From Sphingobium sp. Cam5-1 (GTDB lineage Bacteria; Pseudomonadota; Alphaproteobacteria; Sphingomonadales; Sphingomonadaceae), in contig NZ_CP065138.1 of the NCBI RefSeq assembly GCF_015693305.1, positions 1,364,001 to 1,428,000 on the forward strand: a stretch of 64,000 bases of DNA, in the 5' to 3' direction. Both the position numbers and the translations under genes were made by a program. A model generated the notes under the pieces. The model did not search any database and was not told the DNA's origin. It saw only the letters and a list, made by a program, of their open reading frames with translations. Below, one piece after another: positions 45,642-54,944 of this stretch; within the stretch, counting starts at the first letter, position 1; each line of letters opens with the position of its first letter.

Positions 45642-46658
45642 TCAACGCGCCTGCACGGGCAGGTCCAACCGGACGATCGCGCCGCCTTCCGGCCGCGCGT
45701 GCAGGCCGAACTGGCCGCTGAGCTGGCTCGCCAGCGCGCTTGCAATGCGCAGGCCGATGGAATTGCCTTTCTCGATCTCGAAATCGGGAGACAGGCCATC
45801 GCCATCGTCAGCAATCTTCAGCGACAGCGTCCCGCTCGAATCCTCCAGCGACACCTCGATCGTCCCGCCACGATGGGGCAGGCCATGTTCGATGGCATTG
45901 CTCACCGCCTCCGCCACGATCAGCGCCAGCGGCACGGCGACATGGGATTCCAGCGTCAGGCCCGGTGGAGCACTGACGGTAACGCGAATGTCATCCCGCC
46001 CGCTCGCCTCCAGCACGTCCGCCGTCAGCCGCGTCAGAAAGGCGTGCAGGTCCTGCCCGTCCTCTGCCGGATCATACAACGCCCGGCTGATCCGACCAAT
46101 CAGCGCGAGGCGGCTGGCGGCATCGTCCAACGCCCGGCTCGCCAGCTCATCGTCGATATGGCGCCGCTGCAATGACAGCATCGCGGCCACGACCTGCAAA
46201 TTGTTGGAAACGCGATGCTGCAATTCGTGGAACAGAAGTTCCCGGTTTTCCGCCAGCGTACGGCTGCGTTCCCGTTCCACGGCAAGGTTGAAATTGGCCC
46301 GCTGCATCAGGTGAATGAGTGCGATGTCGATGGCGATCACGGCGGCATAGAAAATAAGGGCGAGGATAACGCCACCATCAAGGACGCCACCAGCACCCGC
46401 CGGGATGAAGAAATACCAAGACAATATTCCGCAAACTATCCCGGCAAAGATCCCGGGACGCAGCCCGAACAAAAAGGTCGAAAGGATGACAGCGGGAAAG
46501 AAGGATACGAAAGGATAGCCGATCGGCAGGAAGTCCTGCGCGGTCAGCCTGAGGGCAAGGGCAATGCCGCAAAAAAGGGCCGAAACGATGTAAGCATATA
46601 CTGGCCGTCGAAGCACGAGAGGAAGACGCTCGACGAACCTTTCATTGGAGCGCTGCAT
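45642..46658 (-). CDS. DUF4118/HisKA_2 sensor histidine kinase, orphan
   Basis: A 338-residue membrane kinase: a DUF4118 module of about four helices (residues 15-120), a coiled linker (QRANFNLAVERERSRTLAEN), H box FHELQHRVSNNLQVVAAMLS and an ATPase domain with intact N box LIVAEAVSNAIEHGLPHRG and G box IADDGDGLSP. No response regulator is adjacent. HisKA_2/HWE kinases of this size commonly feed PhyR or SdrG-type single-domain regulators in sphingomonads; the link to the stress locus 16 kb away is inference. It is 67 bases upstream of bamD on the same strand. Confidence 0.88.
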   Translation of the reverse strand: MQRSNERFVERLPLVLRRPVYAYIVSALFCGIALALRLTAQDFLPIGYPFVSFFPAVILSTFLFGLRPGIFAGIVCGILSWYFFIPAGAGGVLDGGVILALIFYAAVIAIDIALIHLMQRANFNLAVERERSRTLAENRELLFHELQHRVSNNLQVVAAMLSLQRRHIDDELASRALDDAASRLALIGRISRALYDPAEDGQDLHAFLTRLTADVLEASGRDDIRVTVSAPPGLTLESHVAVPLALIVAEAVSNAIEHGLPHRGGTIEVSLEDSSGTLSLKIADDGDGLSPDFEIEKGNSIGLRIASALASQLSGQFGLHARPEGGAIVRLDLPVQAR

Positions 46659-46745
46659 CTAATCCCCCTGAAATCGCGCCGCACAGTAACAGAAGTTTGG
46701 CCATCTCCAATTGATCGAAGTCAAGGAGTTTGAGCTCTAACGAAA

Positions 46746-46770
46746 AAGGGCGCCCGGCGGGGGCGCCCTT
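46746..46770 (-). terminator. Rho-independent terminator of pnp
   Basis: On the minus strand AAGGGCGCCC and GGGCGCCCTT form a 10-bp perfect stem with a 5-base loop (CCGCC), followed by TTTCG after the paired Ts. It ends the long rimP-pnp operon 34 bases after the pnp stop. Confidence 0.9.
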
Positions 46771-46803
46771 CTCATTTTGCTTAACCTGATGGTTTGGAAT
46801 CCA

Positions 46804-49146
46804 TCAGTCCTGCGTCAGGAAATCGGGCAGACCGGCGTTGGAGCCGTCGTCATCACCGCCCCCATTGCCCCTGCCGCCTTCGCTGCGGGGGCCACGGTCA
46901 CGACGCGGGCCACGATCGCCACCGCGATCACCTCCACGGCCGCCACGGTCGCCGCCATCACGGCGCGGGCCACGGCCCCGATCACCACGGTCGCCGCGAT
47001 CACCACGAGGTTCGCGCGGTTCGCGGGCCGGACGGGTGTCTTCCAGCTCTTCGCCGGTTTCCTGATCGACAACGCGCATCGACAGGCGAACCTTGCCGCG
47101 CGGATCGATCTCGAGGACCTTGACCTTCACTTCCTGGCCTTCCGACACGACGTCAGTTGGCTTTTCGACGCGCTCATTCTTCATTTCGGACACGTGGACG
47201 AGGCCGTCCTTGCCACCCATGAAGTTCACGAACGCACCGAAGTCGACGATATTGACGACCTTGCCGGTGTAGATCTTGCCGACTTCCGCTTCCTCGACGA
47301 TGCCGAGGATCCACTTCTTGGCGGCCTCGATCTGGTCGATGTCGGACGAGCTGATCTTGATGATGCCTTCGTCGTCGATATCGACCTTTGCGCCGGTTTC
47401 CGCGACGATCTCGCGGATGACCTTGCCGCCGGTGCCGATGACGTCGCGGATCTTCGACTTGTCGATCTGGATCGTCTCGATGCGCGGGGCGTGCGCCGAC
47501 AGCTCAGTGCGGGTCGAGGACAGAGCCTTGTTCATCTCACCCAGGATGTGGGCGCGGCCTTCCTTCGCCTGACGCAGAGCGACTTCGAAGATTTCCTGCG
47601 TGATGCCGGCAACCTTGATGTCCATCTGCATGGTGGTGATGCCCGCTTCCGTGCCCGCCACCTTGAAGTCCATGTCGCCCAGGTGATCTTCGTCGCCCAG
47701 AATGTCGCTAAGAACAGCGAAATCCTTGCCGTCGAGGATCAGGCCCATGGCGATGCCCGACACCGGACGCTTCAGCGGAACGCCCGCGTCCATCATCGAC
47801 AGCGAACCACCGCAGACCGTCGCCATCGACGACGAGCCGTTGGACTCGGTGATGTCGGACAGCACGCGGATGGTGTAGGGGAACTCGTCCTTGCTGGGCA
47901 GTACGGGGTGCAGCGCACGCCATGCCAGCTTGCCATGACCCACTTCACGACGGCCCGGCGCGCCGAAGCGGCCGACTTCACCGACCGAATAGGGCGGGAA
48001 GTTATAGTGCAGCATGAAGTTTTCATAATAGACGCCGGTCAGGCCGTCGATCATCTGCTCAGCATCCTTGGTGCCGAGCGTGGTGGTGCAGATCGCCTGC
48101 GTTTCACCGCGGGTGAACAGCGCCGAACCATGGGTGCGCGGCAGGAAGCCGACCATCGCTTCGATCGGGCGGATCTGCGTGGTGGTGCGGCCATCGATGC
48201 GCTTGCCATCCTTGATGATGGCGCCGCGCACGATTTCCGATTCCAGCTTCTTGGTCAGCTTGATGCCGGCCATGACGGTCTGGGCGTCCAGGCCTTCCTC
48301 GGCAAAGAATGCCTTCGCCTTGTCGCGAGCGGCGTTGATCGCGTTGGAACGAGCCGACTTGTCGGTCAGCTTGTAGGCGGCCGTAATGTCCTTGCCGATC
48401 AGCTTCTTGAGCTTCTTCTTCAGGTCATCCAGGTCTTCGCCCTTGGCGACTTCCCACGGATCCTTCGCGGCCTTTTCAGCGAGCTGGATGATCGCGTCGA
48501 CGACCTTCTTGCTCGCTTCATGGGCGAACAGGACGGCGCCGAGCATGACGTCTTCCGAAAGCTCCTTGGCTTCGGATTCGACCATCATCACGGCATTGCT
48601 GGTGGCGGCGACGACCAGGTCAAGTTCGCCTTCCTTCACCTGATCCATCGACGGGTTCAGCTGATATTCGCCATCCTTGTAACCGACGCGCGCAGCGCCG
48701 ATCGGCCCCATGAAGGGCACGCCCGACAGGGTCAGCGCAGCCGAAGCAGCGATCATCGCCACGATATCGGGTTCGCTCTCGCCATCGAACGACAGCACCT
48801 GGGCGATGACGTTGATTTCGTTGTAGAAGCCTTCGGGGAAGAGCGGACGGATAGGACGGTCGATCAGGCGGCTGGTCAGCGTTTCCTTTTCGGTTGCGCC
48901 GCGCTCACGCTTGAAGAAGCCGCCGGGGATACGGCCGGCCGCGGAATATTTTTCCTGATAATGGACGGTCAGCGGGAAGAAGTCCTGTCCTTCCTTCACC
49001 GACTTGGCGGCCGTCACGGCGCACAGCACCACGGTTTCGCCATAGGTCGCCAGCACGGCGGCGTCAGCTTGACGCGCAATACGGCCGGTTTCGAGCGTGA
49101 GGGTCTTTCCGCCCAGCTCGATTGATACCTTCTTTACATCGAACAT
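46804..49146 (-). CDS. pnp: Polyribonucleotide nucleotidyltransferase (PNPase)
   Basis: A 780-residue phosphorolytic 3'-5' exoribonuclease. Two RNase PH domains (first with [18 protein letters not shown], second with [14 protein letters not shown] and [20 protein letters not shown]), a KH domain ([15 protein letters not shown]) and an S1 domain ([20 protein letters not shown]). After the S1 domain comes an unusual tail of about 75 residues built from DRG, RGG and PRRD units, ending GLPDFLTQD. The tail is basic, acidic and glycine-rich and probably disordered. It is last in the operon, 178 bases after rpsO. Confidence 0.97.
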   Translation of the reverse strand: MFDVKKVSIELGGKTLTLETGRIARQADAAVLATYGETVVLCAVTAAKSVKEGQDFFPLTVHYQEKYSAAGRIPGGFFKRERGATEKETLTSRLIDRPIRPLFPEGFYNEINVIAQVLSFDGESEPDIVAMIAASAALTLSGVPFMGPIGAARVGYKDGEYQLNPSMDQVKEGELDLVVAATSNAVMMVESEAKELSEDVMLGAVLFAHEASKKVVDAIIQLAEKAAKDPWEVAKGEDLDDLKKKLKKLIGKDITAAYKLTDKSARSNAINAARDKAKAFFAEEGLDAQTVMAGIKLTKKLESEIVRGAIIKDGKRIDGRTTTQIRPIEAMVGFLPRTHGSALFTRGETQAICTTTLGTKDAEQMIDGLTGVYYENFMLHYNFPPYSVGEVGRFGAPGRREVGHGKLAWRALHPVLPSKDEFPYTIRVLSDITESNGSSSMATVCGGSLSMMDAGVPLKRPVSGIAMGLILDGKDFAVLSDILGDEDHLGDMDFKVAGTEAGITTMQMDIKVAGITQEIFEVALRQAKEGRAHILGEMNKALSSTRTELSAHAPRIETIQIDKSKIRDVIGTGGKVIREIVAETGAKVDIDDEGIIKISSSDIDQIEAAKKWILGIVEEAEVGKIYTGKVVNIVDFGAFVNFMGGKDGLVHVSEMKNERVEKPTDVVSEGQEVKVKVLEIDPRGKVRLSMRVVDQETGEELEDTRPAREPREPRGDRGDRGDRGRGPRRDGGDRGGRGGDRGGDRGPRRDRGPRSEGGRGNGGGDDDGSNAGLPDFLTQD

Positions 49147-49286
49147 AATGTTTTCCTTCGCCCGCCGGGCCCTATTGCCGGGCGGGGCCTGTGTTGCGGG
49201 CTAAACCGGCCCGCTACGGTTTCGGAGCATCGTATGGCCCCTTGGTCAGAACAGCCCGCCGAATTGCAGGTGCCCTGGAATCGGAA

Positions 49287-49308
49287 ACGGCCCCGACATG
49301 GGGGCCGC
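49287..49308 (-). terminator. Hairpin between rpsO and pnp
   Basis: On the minus strand GCGGCCCC and GGGGCCGT pair around CATGTC, followed only by TTTCC. The weak T-run suggests an attenuator or RNase-processing site between rpsO and pnp rather than a full stop. Confidence 0.6.
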
Positions 49309-49324
49309 TCCTTCTTTAGCAGGC

Positions 49325-49594
49325 TTACTTGCGCAGGCCCAGCTTAGTGATGAGGTCGGTGTAGCGACCCGCATCCTTTTTCTTCAGATAGTCCAGCAGC
49401 GAACGACGCTTGTTGACCAGCATAAGCAGGCCGCGACGGCTGTGGTTATCCTTATGGTGACCCTTGAAGTGCTCGGTCAGGTTCGAAATGCGCTCCGAGA
49501 GGATCGCAACCTGGACTTCCGGCGAACCGGTATCGCCTTCGGCGCGGGCATGTTCCTTGATCAGCGCTTCCTTGCGCTCAGCAGTAATCGACAT
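49325..49594 (-). CDS. rpsO: 30S ribosomal protein S15
   Basis: An 89-residue ribosomal protein that binds 16S rRNA early in 30S assembly. It has [39 protein letters not shown] and [20 protein letters not shown]. The start is MSITAERK at 49594; the open frame upstream overlaps truB. It is 19 bases after truB, in the order truB-rpsO-pnp conserved in proteobacteria. Confidence 0.97.
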   Translation of the reverse strand: MSITAERKEALIKEHARAEGDTGSPEVQVAILSERISNLTEHFKGHHKDNHSRRGLLMLVNKRRSLLDYLKKKDAGRYTDLITKLGLRK

Positions 49595-49613
49595 CGGCTT
49601 CCTTTCATAACAT

Positions 49614-50621
49614 CTAGAGATTGAAGCCGCGCACCACCCAGATTTCCGGGCCACTGGCCTCGACCAGCGCGACGGGCGTTTGCCCCTCCATCGCCAGCAT
49701 GAGACCGGTATGCGGTTTCCCCACAAGCACCTTCCCCTGTCGGAGAGCCAATGCGTCATCGGGAGAGACTGCGAGAGCCGGGATGTCGTCCAGCCCTGCG
49801 GTCAACGGCAGCATTAGACCACCGAAGCCGCCGCCCCTAGCAGCTTCGTCCAATTTGTCCAGCGAAATAGCGGATTCGAGGGTGAACGGACCTGCCTTAA
49901 CCCGGCGGAGCATGGTGACATGGCCGACCGTGCCAAGTGCGATCGCGATGTCGCGGGCGAGCGAGCGGATATAGGTGCCCTTGGAGACATGGGCGCGAAG
50001 GGTGACTTCATTGATCCTCTCTACCGGGAGGGGGAGAGGATCCGCAGGCTTGGCAGCGTGCTGCCTAGCCGGAGTTGGAGAGGGGTTTGGCGCACCCTGC
50101 CCCTCTCCAAGCTGCGCTAACTCGCTTTGCGAGCAAGCTTCGCTATCCTCTCCCCATATCCGGAGAGAGGATATAGTCACATTGCGCGTCTTCATCTCAA
50201 CGTCCTGCCCAGCGCGCGCAAGATCATAGGCTCTTTGCCCATCGATCAGGATCGCGGAATAGGCGGGCGGCGCCTGTTCGATCGGGCCGGTGAAGCGGGG
50301 CAGTATCGCTTCCACTTCGCCGAACGCGGGCAGGCGATCGCTCTCAACGATCACCTTTCCTTCAAGGTCCAGCGTGTCTGTCTGTGCGCCGAACGCAATG
50401 GTGAAGTCGTAGACCTTATCGCTGTCGAGCATCCGTCCGGCCAGCTTCGTCGCTTCGCCCACTGCGATCGGCAGCACGCCGGTAGCGAGCGGATCGAGCG
50501 TGCCGCCATGGCCAACCTTCCACTTGCCAGCGCCGCTTTGGCGAAGGGCGCGCTTGACCGCGCTGACCGCCTGCGTCGAGCCAAGCCCGTGCGGTTTATC
50601 CAGGATGATCCAGCCGTGCAT
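49614..50621 (-). CDS. truB: tRNA pseudouridine-55 synthase TruB with in-frame insertion
   Basis: A 335-residue enzyme that makes pseudouridine 55 in the T arm of tRNAs. The catalytic Asp43 is in [48 protein letters not shown] and the C-terminal PUA-like part are normal. Between TISSLRIW and [11 protein letters not shown] there are about 46 extra residues (about 157-202: [20 protein letters not shown], then Pro/Ala-rich) encoded by a palindromic repeat (50014-50172). The frame is intact, so the protein is probably made with a surface loop. Confidence 0.94.
   Translation of the reverse strand: MHGWIILDKPHGLGSTQAVSAVKRALRQSGAGKWKVGHGGTLDPLATGVLPIAVGEATKLAGRMLDSDKVYDFTIAFGAQTDTLDLEGKVIVESDRLPAFGEVEAILPRFTGPIEQAPPAYSAILIDGQRAYDLARAGQDVEMKTRNVTISSLRIWGEDSEACSQSELAQLGEGQGAPNPSPTPARQHAAKPADPLPLPVERINEVTLRAHVSKGTYIRSLARDIAIALGTVGHVTMLRRVKAGPFTLESAISLDKLDEAARGGGFGGLMLPLTAGLDDIPALAVSPDDALALRQGKVLVGKPHTGLMLAMEGQTPVALVEASGPEIWVVRGFNL
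50014..50172. repeat. Nested palindromic repeat inside truB
   Basis: Terminal hairpins ATCCTCTC..GAGAGGAT occur at 50014-50041 and 50145-50172. Between them are GGCTTGGCAGC-GT-GCTGCCTAGCC (50047-50070), an 11-bp perfect stem TTGGAGAGGGG/CCCCTCTCCAA (50075-50085 with 50100-50110), and CTCGC-TTT-GCGAG (50121-50133). It sits exactly over the extra residues of TruB. No stop codon arises in the truB frame. Confidence 0.85.
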
Positions 50622-50638
50622 CGGATCAACGCAGCGCG

Positions 50639-51037
50639 TCAGCCCTCATCATCGGGCTGTTCAAGATCCTGCGCGACTTTGGGATCACGCAACAGCTTGT
50701 CGATATGGCTACCCTCGTCAAAGCTCTCGTCTGCCAGGAATTTGAGCTTCGCTGCATATTTTAGGCGGATGCGGTGAGCCACCTCACGCTGGAGATAGGC
50801 CGTATTGGTACGCAGCGCCTTCAGCACCGCCTCCTCATCCTGGCCGAGCAGCGACTTCACGAACACGGTGGCGTGACGCAGATCGGGCGACATGCGTACT
50901 TCGGTGACGCTGACGACATGCTTGGCCAGCACATCGTCATGCACGTCGCCACGCTGGAGGATGTCGGACAGGACATGGCGCACCTGCTCGCCCACGCGGA
51001 GGAGGCGGACGGAGGGGCCTTCATTAGGAGCGGGCAT
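50639..51037 (-). CDS. rbfA: Ribosome-binding factor A
   Basis: A 132-residue KH-fold 16S maturation factor: [40 protein letters not shown] and [18 protein letters not shown]. The ATG at 51037 is 5 bases after GGGGAGG, which is the outer arm of the palindromic repeat between infB and rbfA. The frame is open further upstream through the repeat (to 51088) but that part has no family similarity. It is 17 bases ahead of truB. Confidence 0.94.
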   Translation of the reverse strand: MPAPNEGPSVRLLRVGEQVRHVLSDILQRGDVHDDVLAKHVVSVTEVRMSPDLRHATVFVKSLLGQDEEAVLKALRTNTAYLQREVAHRIRLKYAAKLKFLADESFDEGSHIDKLLRDPKVAQDLEQPDDEG

Positions 51038-51045
51038 TATATCCT

Positions 51046-51152
51046 CCCCTCCCGCAGGCGGGAGGGGCCGGGGGTGGGCTCTCCCCATCGGCCATTACAG
51101 TTCAGGAGAGGGCGAGCCCACCCCCTGCCCCCCTCCCGCTTGCGGGAGGGGG
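51046..51152. repeat. Nested palindromic repeat between infB and rbfA
   Basis: Terminal hairpins CCCCTCCCGC..GGCGGGAGGGG (51046-51067) and CCCCTCCCGC-TT-GCGGGAGGGG (about 51129-51152). A perfect 12-bp long-range stem links GGGGGTGGGCTC (51070-51081) and GAGCCCACCCCC (51114-51125). It fills the infB-rbfA gap and its left arm provides the rbfA Shine-Dalgarno. Confidence 0.85.
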
Positions 51153-51164
51153 AAAGCTAGATCA

Positions 51165-53750
51165 TCACAACGTCCGGGCGCGTTCCTCGACCTCGAACAG
51201 TTCCAGCGTATCGCCAGCCTTGATGTCATTCGTATCCTGCAACACCGCACCGCACTCCATGCCCGCGCGCACTTCGGACACATCGTCCTTGAAGCGGCGA
51301 AGCGAGGCGATGTTGGTGCGCGACACGATGACATCGTCGCGGGTAAGGCGCGCGGACAGGCCCTTGCGGATGATGCCGTCGAGAACGAGCAGACCAGCAG
51401 CCTTGTCCTTCTTGCCCGCCGGGAACACCTGAAGCACCTCGGCGCGGCCGACGATGGTTTCGATGCGTTCGGGAGCCAGCTGGCCCGCCATTTCGCCGCG
51501 AACTTCCTCAAGCAGGTCATAGATCACGTCATAATAGCGCAGCGAAATCTTCTCGCGCTCCGCCAGTTGACGCGCCTTGGCATTGGGACGGACGTTGAAA
51601 CCGATCAGCGGCGCGCGGCTGGCAGCAGCCAGTGTGACGTCGCTTTCGGTGATCGCGCCAACACCCGAATGCAGGATGCGAACCTTGATCTCGTCGGTCG
51701 AGATACGGTTGAGCGACGACACAATCGCTTCGACCGAGCCCTGCACGTCACCCTTCACCACCACCGGATATTCGATGACGGTCGTATTCAACGCCGAGAA
51801 CATATGTTCAAAGCTGGTCGGGGCACTGGTGGTGCGCTTCTTGGTCGCCTGTTCCTGACGATAGGCAGCGACTTCGCGAGCGCGAGCCTCATTCTCGACG
51901 ACCGTCAGCTGATCGCCCGCCAGAGGAACACCCGAAAGCCCCAGCACCTCGACCGGGGTCGATGGCCCTGCGACCTTCACATTCTGACCCTTGTCGTTGA
52001 TCAGAGCGCGCACCTTGCCGCTTTCGGCGCCGATGACGAACGTGTCGCCGACCTTCAGCGTACCCTTGCGGACCAGCACGGTGGCGACCGCGCCACGGCC
52101 CTTGTCGAGCTGCGCCTCGATCACATTGCCTTCGGCGGCGCGATCGGGGTTGGCGCCCAGTTCCATGACTTCGGCCTGAAGCAGGATCTTCTCGATCAGC
52201 TCATCAAGGCCGGTCTTCTTGAGCGCCGAAACCTCCACGTCCTGAACGTCGCCGCCCATATCCTCGACGACAATCTCTTCACTCAGCAGGCGCTCACGCA
52301 CCTTCTGCGGATTGGCTTCCGGCTTGTCGCACTTGTTGATCGCGACGATCATCGGCACGCCCGACGCCTTGGTGTGGTTGATCGCCTCGATCGTCTGCGG
52401 CATCAGCCCGTCATCGGCCGCCACCACCAGGATGACGATGTCGGTGACGTTCGCGCCACGAGCGCGCATTTCCGAGAAAGCCTCGTGGCCCGGCGTGTCG
52501 AGGAAAGTGATGACGTCGCCACCCTTGGTCGTCACCTGATAGGCGCCGATATGCTGGGTGATGCCGCCGCTTTCGCCCGCGACCACATCGGTCCCGCGCA
52601 GCGCGTCGAGCAGCGATGTCTTGCCATGGTCGACATGGCCCATGATCGTCACGACCGGCGCGCGCGGCTTCAGCGTCTCTGCCGCATCGACTTCGCCCTC
52701 GATGCCGATTTCAACGTCGGCATCGGATACGCGCTGGATGCGGTGGCCGAATTCCTCGACCAGCAGTTCCGCCGTATCCTGATCGATCGGCTGGTTGAGC
52801 GTGACGGCAGTGCCCATCTTGAACAGGGCCTTCACCAGGTCCGCGCCCTTTTCGGCCATGCGGTTGGCGAGTTCCTGCACCGTGATGCTTTCAGGCACCA
52901 CGACATCGCGGACCTGCTTTTCACGCTGCTGCGCGCCACCGGCATAATGAGCGCGACGTTCCTTTTCGCGGGCACGCTTCAATGCCGCGAGCGAGCGGGC
53001 ACGAGCGCTATCGTCGTCCGCAAGCGCGCGCGTCACGGTCAGCTTGCCCGACTGGCGGCGATTGTCCTCGCCCGCACGCTTGGCCCGATCCGGCTTGGCC
53101 GGTTCGGGACGCTTGATCGGGGTAACCGGGGTGAAGCGGCGCGGCGGCGGCGCAACCGAAGTGGTCGCGGCCGGAGCAGCAGCGGGACGCGCTTCGGGGC
53201 TTTCCTCGGCAACAGGCGCCGCAGGAGCCTCAGGCTCGGGCTGCTGCTCGGCGACCTTGGCTTCTTCTTCGGCACGGCGCGCGGCTTCGGCCTCAGCAGC
53301 TTCCGCAGCCAGGCGATTTTCCTCGGCGCGGCGCTTTTCATCCTCGCTCGCGGCATTACGCTGCGCGTCTTCGCGGCGGCGCGCATCTTCCAGCGCAGCC
53401 ATGCGGGCTTCTTCTGCCTCGCGCAGCAGCTTCGCCTGCAATTCCTGACGCGACATCAGGCTCTGCGGCGGAGCGGGGCGCGCGGGAGCGGCGGGCTGAG
53501 GCGCGCGAGCCTGCGGCTGAGGCGCGGGGGCCGCTGCGGCGGGCGCCGGAGCAGGATCAGCCTGAGGCGCAGCCGCAGGCGCACCGGCTTCGCCCGGCTT
53601 GCCCAGAATGCGGCGCCGCTTCACCTCAACCACGACCGTATTCTTGCGGCCATGGCTGAACTGCTGCTGCACCTGGCCGGATTCAACGGTCCGCTTGATG
53701 CCCAGCGGCTTGCGGCCCAGAACCGGCTTGTCTTCCTTGCTGTCACTCAT
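51165..53750 (-). CDS. infB: Translation initiation factor IF-2
   Basis: An 861-residue GTPase that brings fMet-tRNA to the 30S subunit. The N-terminal third (about 30-280) is low-complexity, Ala/Pro/Glu-rich with charged coiled coil, as in many alphaproteobacteria. The G domain begins near 365: Walker [15 protein letters not shown], switch [12 protein letters not shown]. Domains II-IV follow to EVEERARTL. It is preceded 68 bases upstream by ylxR. Confidence 0.97.
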   Translation of the reverse strand: MSDSKEDKPVLGRKPLGIKRTVESGQVQQQFSHGRKNTVVVEVKRRRILGKPGEAGAPAAAPQADPAPAPAAAAPAPQPQARAPQPAAPARPAPPQSLMSRQELQAKLLREAEEARMAALEDARRREDAQRNAASEDEKRRAEENRLAAEAAEAEAARRAEEEAKVAEQQPEPEAPAAPVAEESPEARPAAAPAATTSVAPPPRRFTPVTPIKRPEPAKPDRAKRAGEDNRRQSGKLTVTRALADDDSARARSLAALKRAREKERRAHYAGGAQQREKQVRDVVVPESITVQELANRMAEKGADLVKALFKMGTAVTLNQPIDQDTAELLVEEFGHRIQRVSDADVEIGIEGEVDAAETLKPRAPVVTIMGHVDHGKTSLLDALRGTDVVAGESGGITQHIGAYQVTTKGGDVITFLDTPGHEAFSEMRARGANVTDIVILVVAADDGLMPQTIEAINHTKASGVPMIVAINKCDKPEANPQKVRERLLSEEIVVEDMGGDVQDVEVSALKKTGLDELIEKILLQAEVMELGANPDRAAEGNVIEAQLDKGRGAVATVLVRKGTLKVGDTFVIGAESGKVRALINDKGQNVKVAGPSTPVEVLGLSGVPLAGDQLTVVENEARAREVAAYRQEQATKKRTTSAPTSFEHMFSALNTTVIEYPVVVKGDVQGSVEAIVSSLNRISTDEIKVRILHSGVGAITESDVTLAAASRAPLIGFNVRPNAKARQLAEREKISLRYYDVIYDLLEEVRGEMAGQLAPERIETIVGRAEVLQVFPAGKKDKAAGLLVLDGIIRKGLSARLTRDDVIVSRTNIASLRRFKDDVSEVRAGMECGAVLQDTNDIKAGDTLELFEVEERARTL

Positions 53751-53818
53751 ACGACTGAACTGTACCCTTCACTTACATCCGACCGGCAAGGCCCGTCGGC
53801 GCCTTCATTCCATGCTCG

Positions 53819-54475
53819 TCAGGCGCCCAGCGCACCGGCGGAGTCATGCTCCCCATGCACGGGCGCCTCGGTAGCGCAACCCAGATAGCTTTCCAAGCGG
53901 CCGATGGCCGTACGCAGACGCGACGCGGCACGCGAGTCGGTCACTGCGATATGGACGACATTGTCCCGCCCCATTGCCATAGATAGGGCCTGTCGGTCCA
54001 CAGGCAAGACGACGCCCGCCAATTCGGTGCCTTCCGCTTCCTGTCCGACGCGCAGCGCCTGATCGAGCTTTCGATTGCCGTCGGCCGCAGCATCACTGGC
54101 GTGGAGCAGCAATTGGACCTTGGCCTGACGGCAGGCGACGTCGATCTTTTCCGATCCGGTGAGGACCATGGACGCCTTCGCCTCCAGCCCCAGGCGGTCC
54201 AGCAAAGCCTTGCGCAAGCCGTCCTCGATCAGGTCCGGCAAATTGTCGGGGATCTGCAACTCGCCCGTCTTGAACGCGCGGGCGAGTGCCCCCTTCAGCT
54301 TACCCTTGGCGAGCGCCTGCTTAAGCTCAGCGCGCGGAACGCCGATCCATGCGCCTCGGCCTGGGGCCTTTGCGCGGATGTCCGGCAGCACCTGGCCTTC
54401 TGGCCCAACGGCTAGGCGGATCAGCGTTTCCGGGTCGGCGCGATCGCCTGAGAGGATGCATTTACGCTCGGTCAC
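53819..54475 (-). CDS. ylxR: YlxR (DUF448) RNA-binding protein with L7Ae-like domain
   Basis: A 218-residue protein. Residues 1-80 are the YlxR/DUF448 domain (RKCILSGDRADPETLIRLAV, APGRGAWIGVPRAEL); about 95-190 resemble an L7Ae-type fold (LEAKASMVLTGSEKID, LLLHASDAAADGNRK). It is the usual neighbour of infB and probably binds RNA. The start is GTG at 54475: no ATG is available, and GGAGGGGG from the adjoining palindromic repeat lies 7 bases upstream. Confidence 0.9.
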   Translation of the reverse strand: MTERKCILSGDRADPETLIRLAVGPEGQVLPDIRAKAPGRGAWIGVPRAELKQALAKGKLKGALARAFKTGELQIPDNLPDLIEDGLRKALLDRLGLEAKASMVLTGSEKIDVACRQAKVQLLLHASDAAADGNRKLDQALRVGQEAEGTELAGVVLPVDRQALSMAMGRDNVVHIAVTDSRAASRLRTAIGRLESYLGCATEAPVHGEHDSAGALGA

Positions 54476-54482
54476 GACTTTA

Positions 54483-54662
54483 CCCCCTCCCTTTCAAGTT
54501 CAATCGAGGCACGTGACTCGATTGAAGGGTTGGGGTGGGTATGCGTGAAGCGCATCTCTACCTTTTTCCCATCGCTGCTACTGACGATTGCTTCGCAATC
54601 GTGCCCACCCTTGAACGGAGGCACGTGACTCCGTTCACCTCCCCCCGCTTGCGGGAGGGGGG
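54483..54662. repeat. Nested palindromic repeat between tautomerase and ylxR
   Basis: It contains two hairpins with the same 14-base core GAGGCACGTGACTC: TTCAATC..GATTGAA at 54499-54526 and TGAACG..CGTTCA near 54612-54637. A terminal CCCCCCGC-TT-GCGGGAGGGG hairpin ends at 54662. GGGGTGGGT (from 54532) and GCCCACCC (54603 on) can pair over distance. Its left edge abuts the ylxR GTG start. Confidence 0.8.
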
Positions 54663-54697
54663 CTGATAGGACAGCGCTATATGACGGCGTCAGCCTC

Positions 54698-54937
54698 TCA
54701 TTGGGAAGGGACCGCAACATTGGCGTCCTCCCCGGGCTTGGGCGCAGGCGCCGCACGATCGACGATCAACTGACCACCAGACCCATAATTCTCCGTCGAA
54801 ATCTCGGAAATCACCACCTGCACGGCAGACGCCGGTTTCCCCAGCCGTTCGACGAGCGACTGGGTGACGTCAGCGACAATTGCCGCTTTCTGTTCACGGG
54901 TGGCGTTTCCGGCCAGACGGATGTCGACGAAGGGCAT
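54698..54937 (-). CDS. 4-oxalocrotonate tautomerase family protein
   Basis: A 79-residue tautomerase: MPFVDIRLAGNATREQKAAI, then VTQSLVERLGKPASAVQVVI. Pro2, exposed as Pro1 after Met removal, is the catalytic base. The tail of about 17 residues (APAPKPGEDANVAVPSQ) is longer than usual. The start at 54937 is 7 bases after the nusA stop, so it is co-transcribed inside the nusA-infB operon, where most proteobacteria have ylxR directly. The substrate is unknown. Confidence 0.88.
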   Translation of the reverse strand: MPFVDIRLAGNATREQKAAIVADVTQSLVERLGKPASAVQVVISEISTENYGSGGQLIVDRAAPAPKPGEDANVAVPSQ

Positions 54938-54944
54938 GGGGCGC

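Noticed and set aside
46777-49125. 782-residue open frame opposite pnp
   Set aside because: Shadow of the PNPase frame; no domain similarity.
50892-53888. 998-residue open frame opposite infB
   Set aside because: Runs through a palindromic repeat and the complement of infB; composition is that of an antisense shadow.
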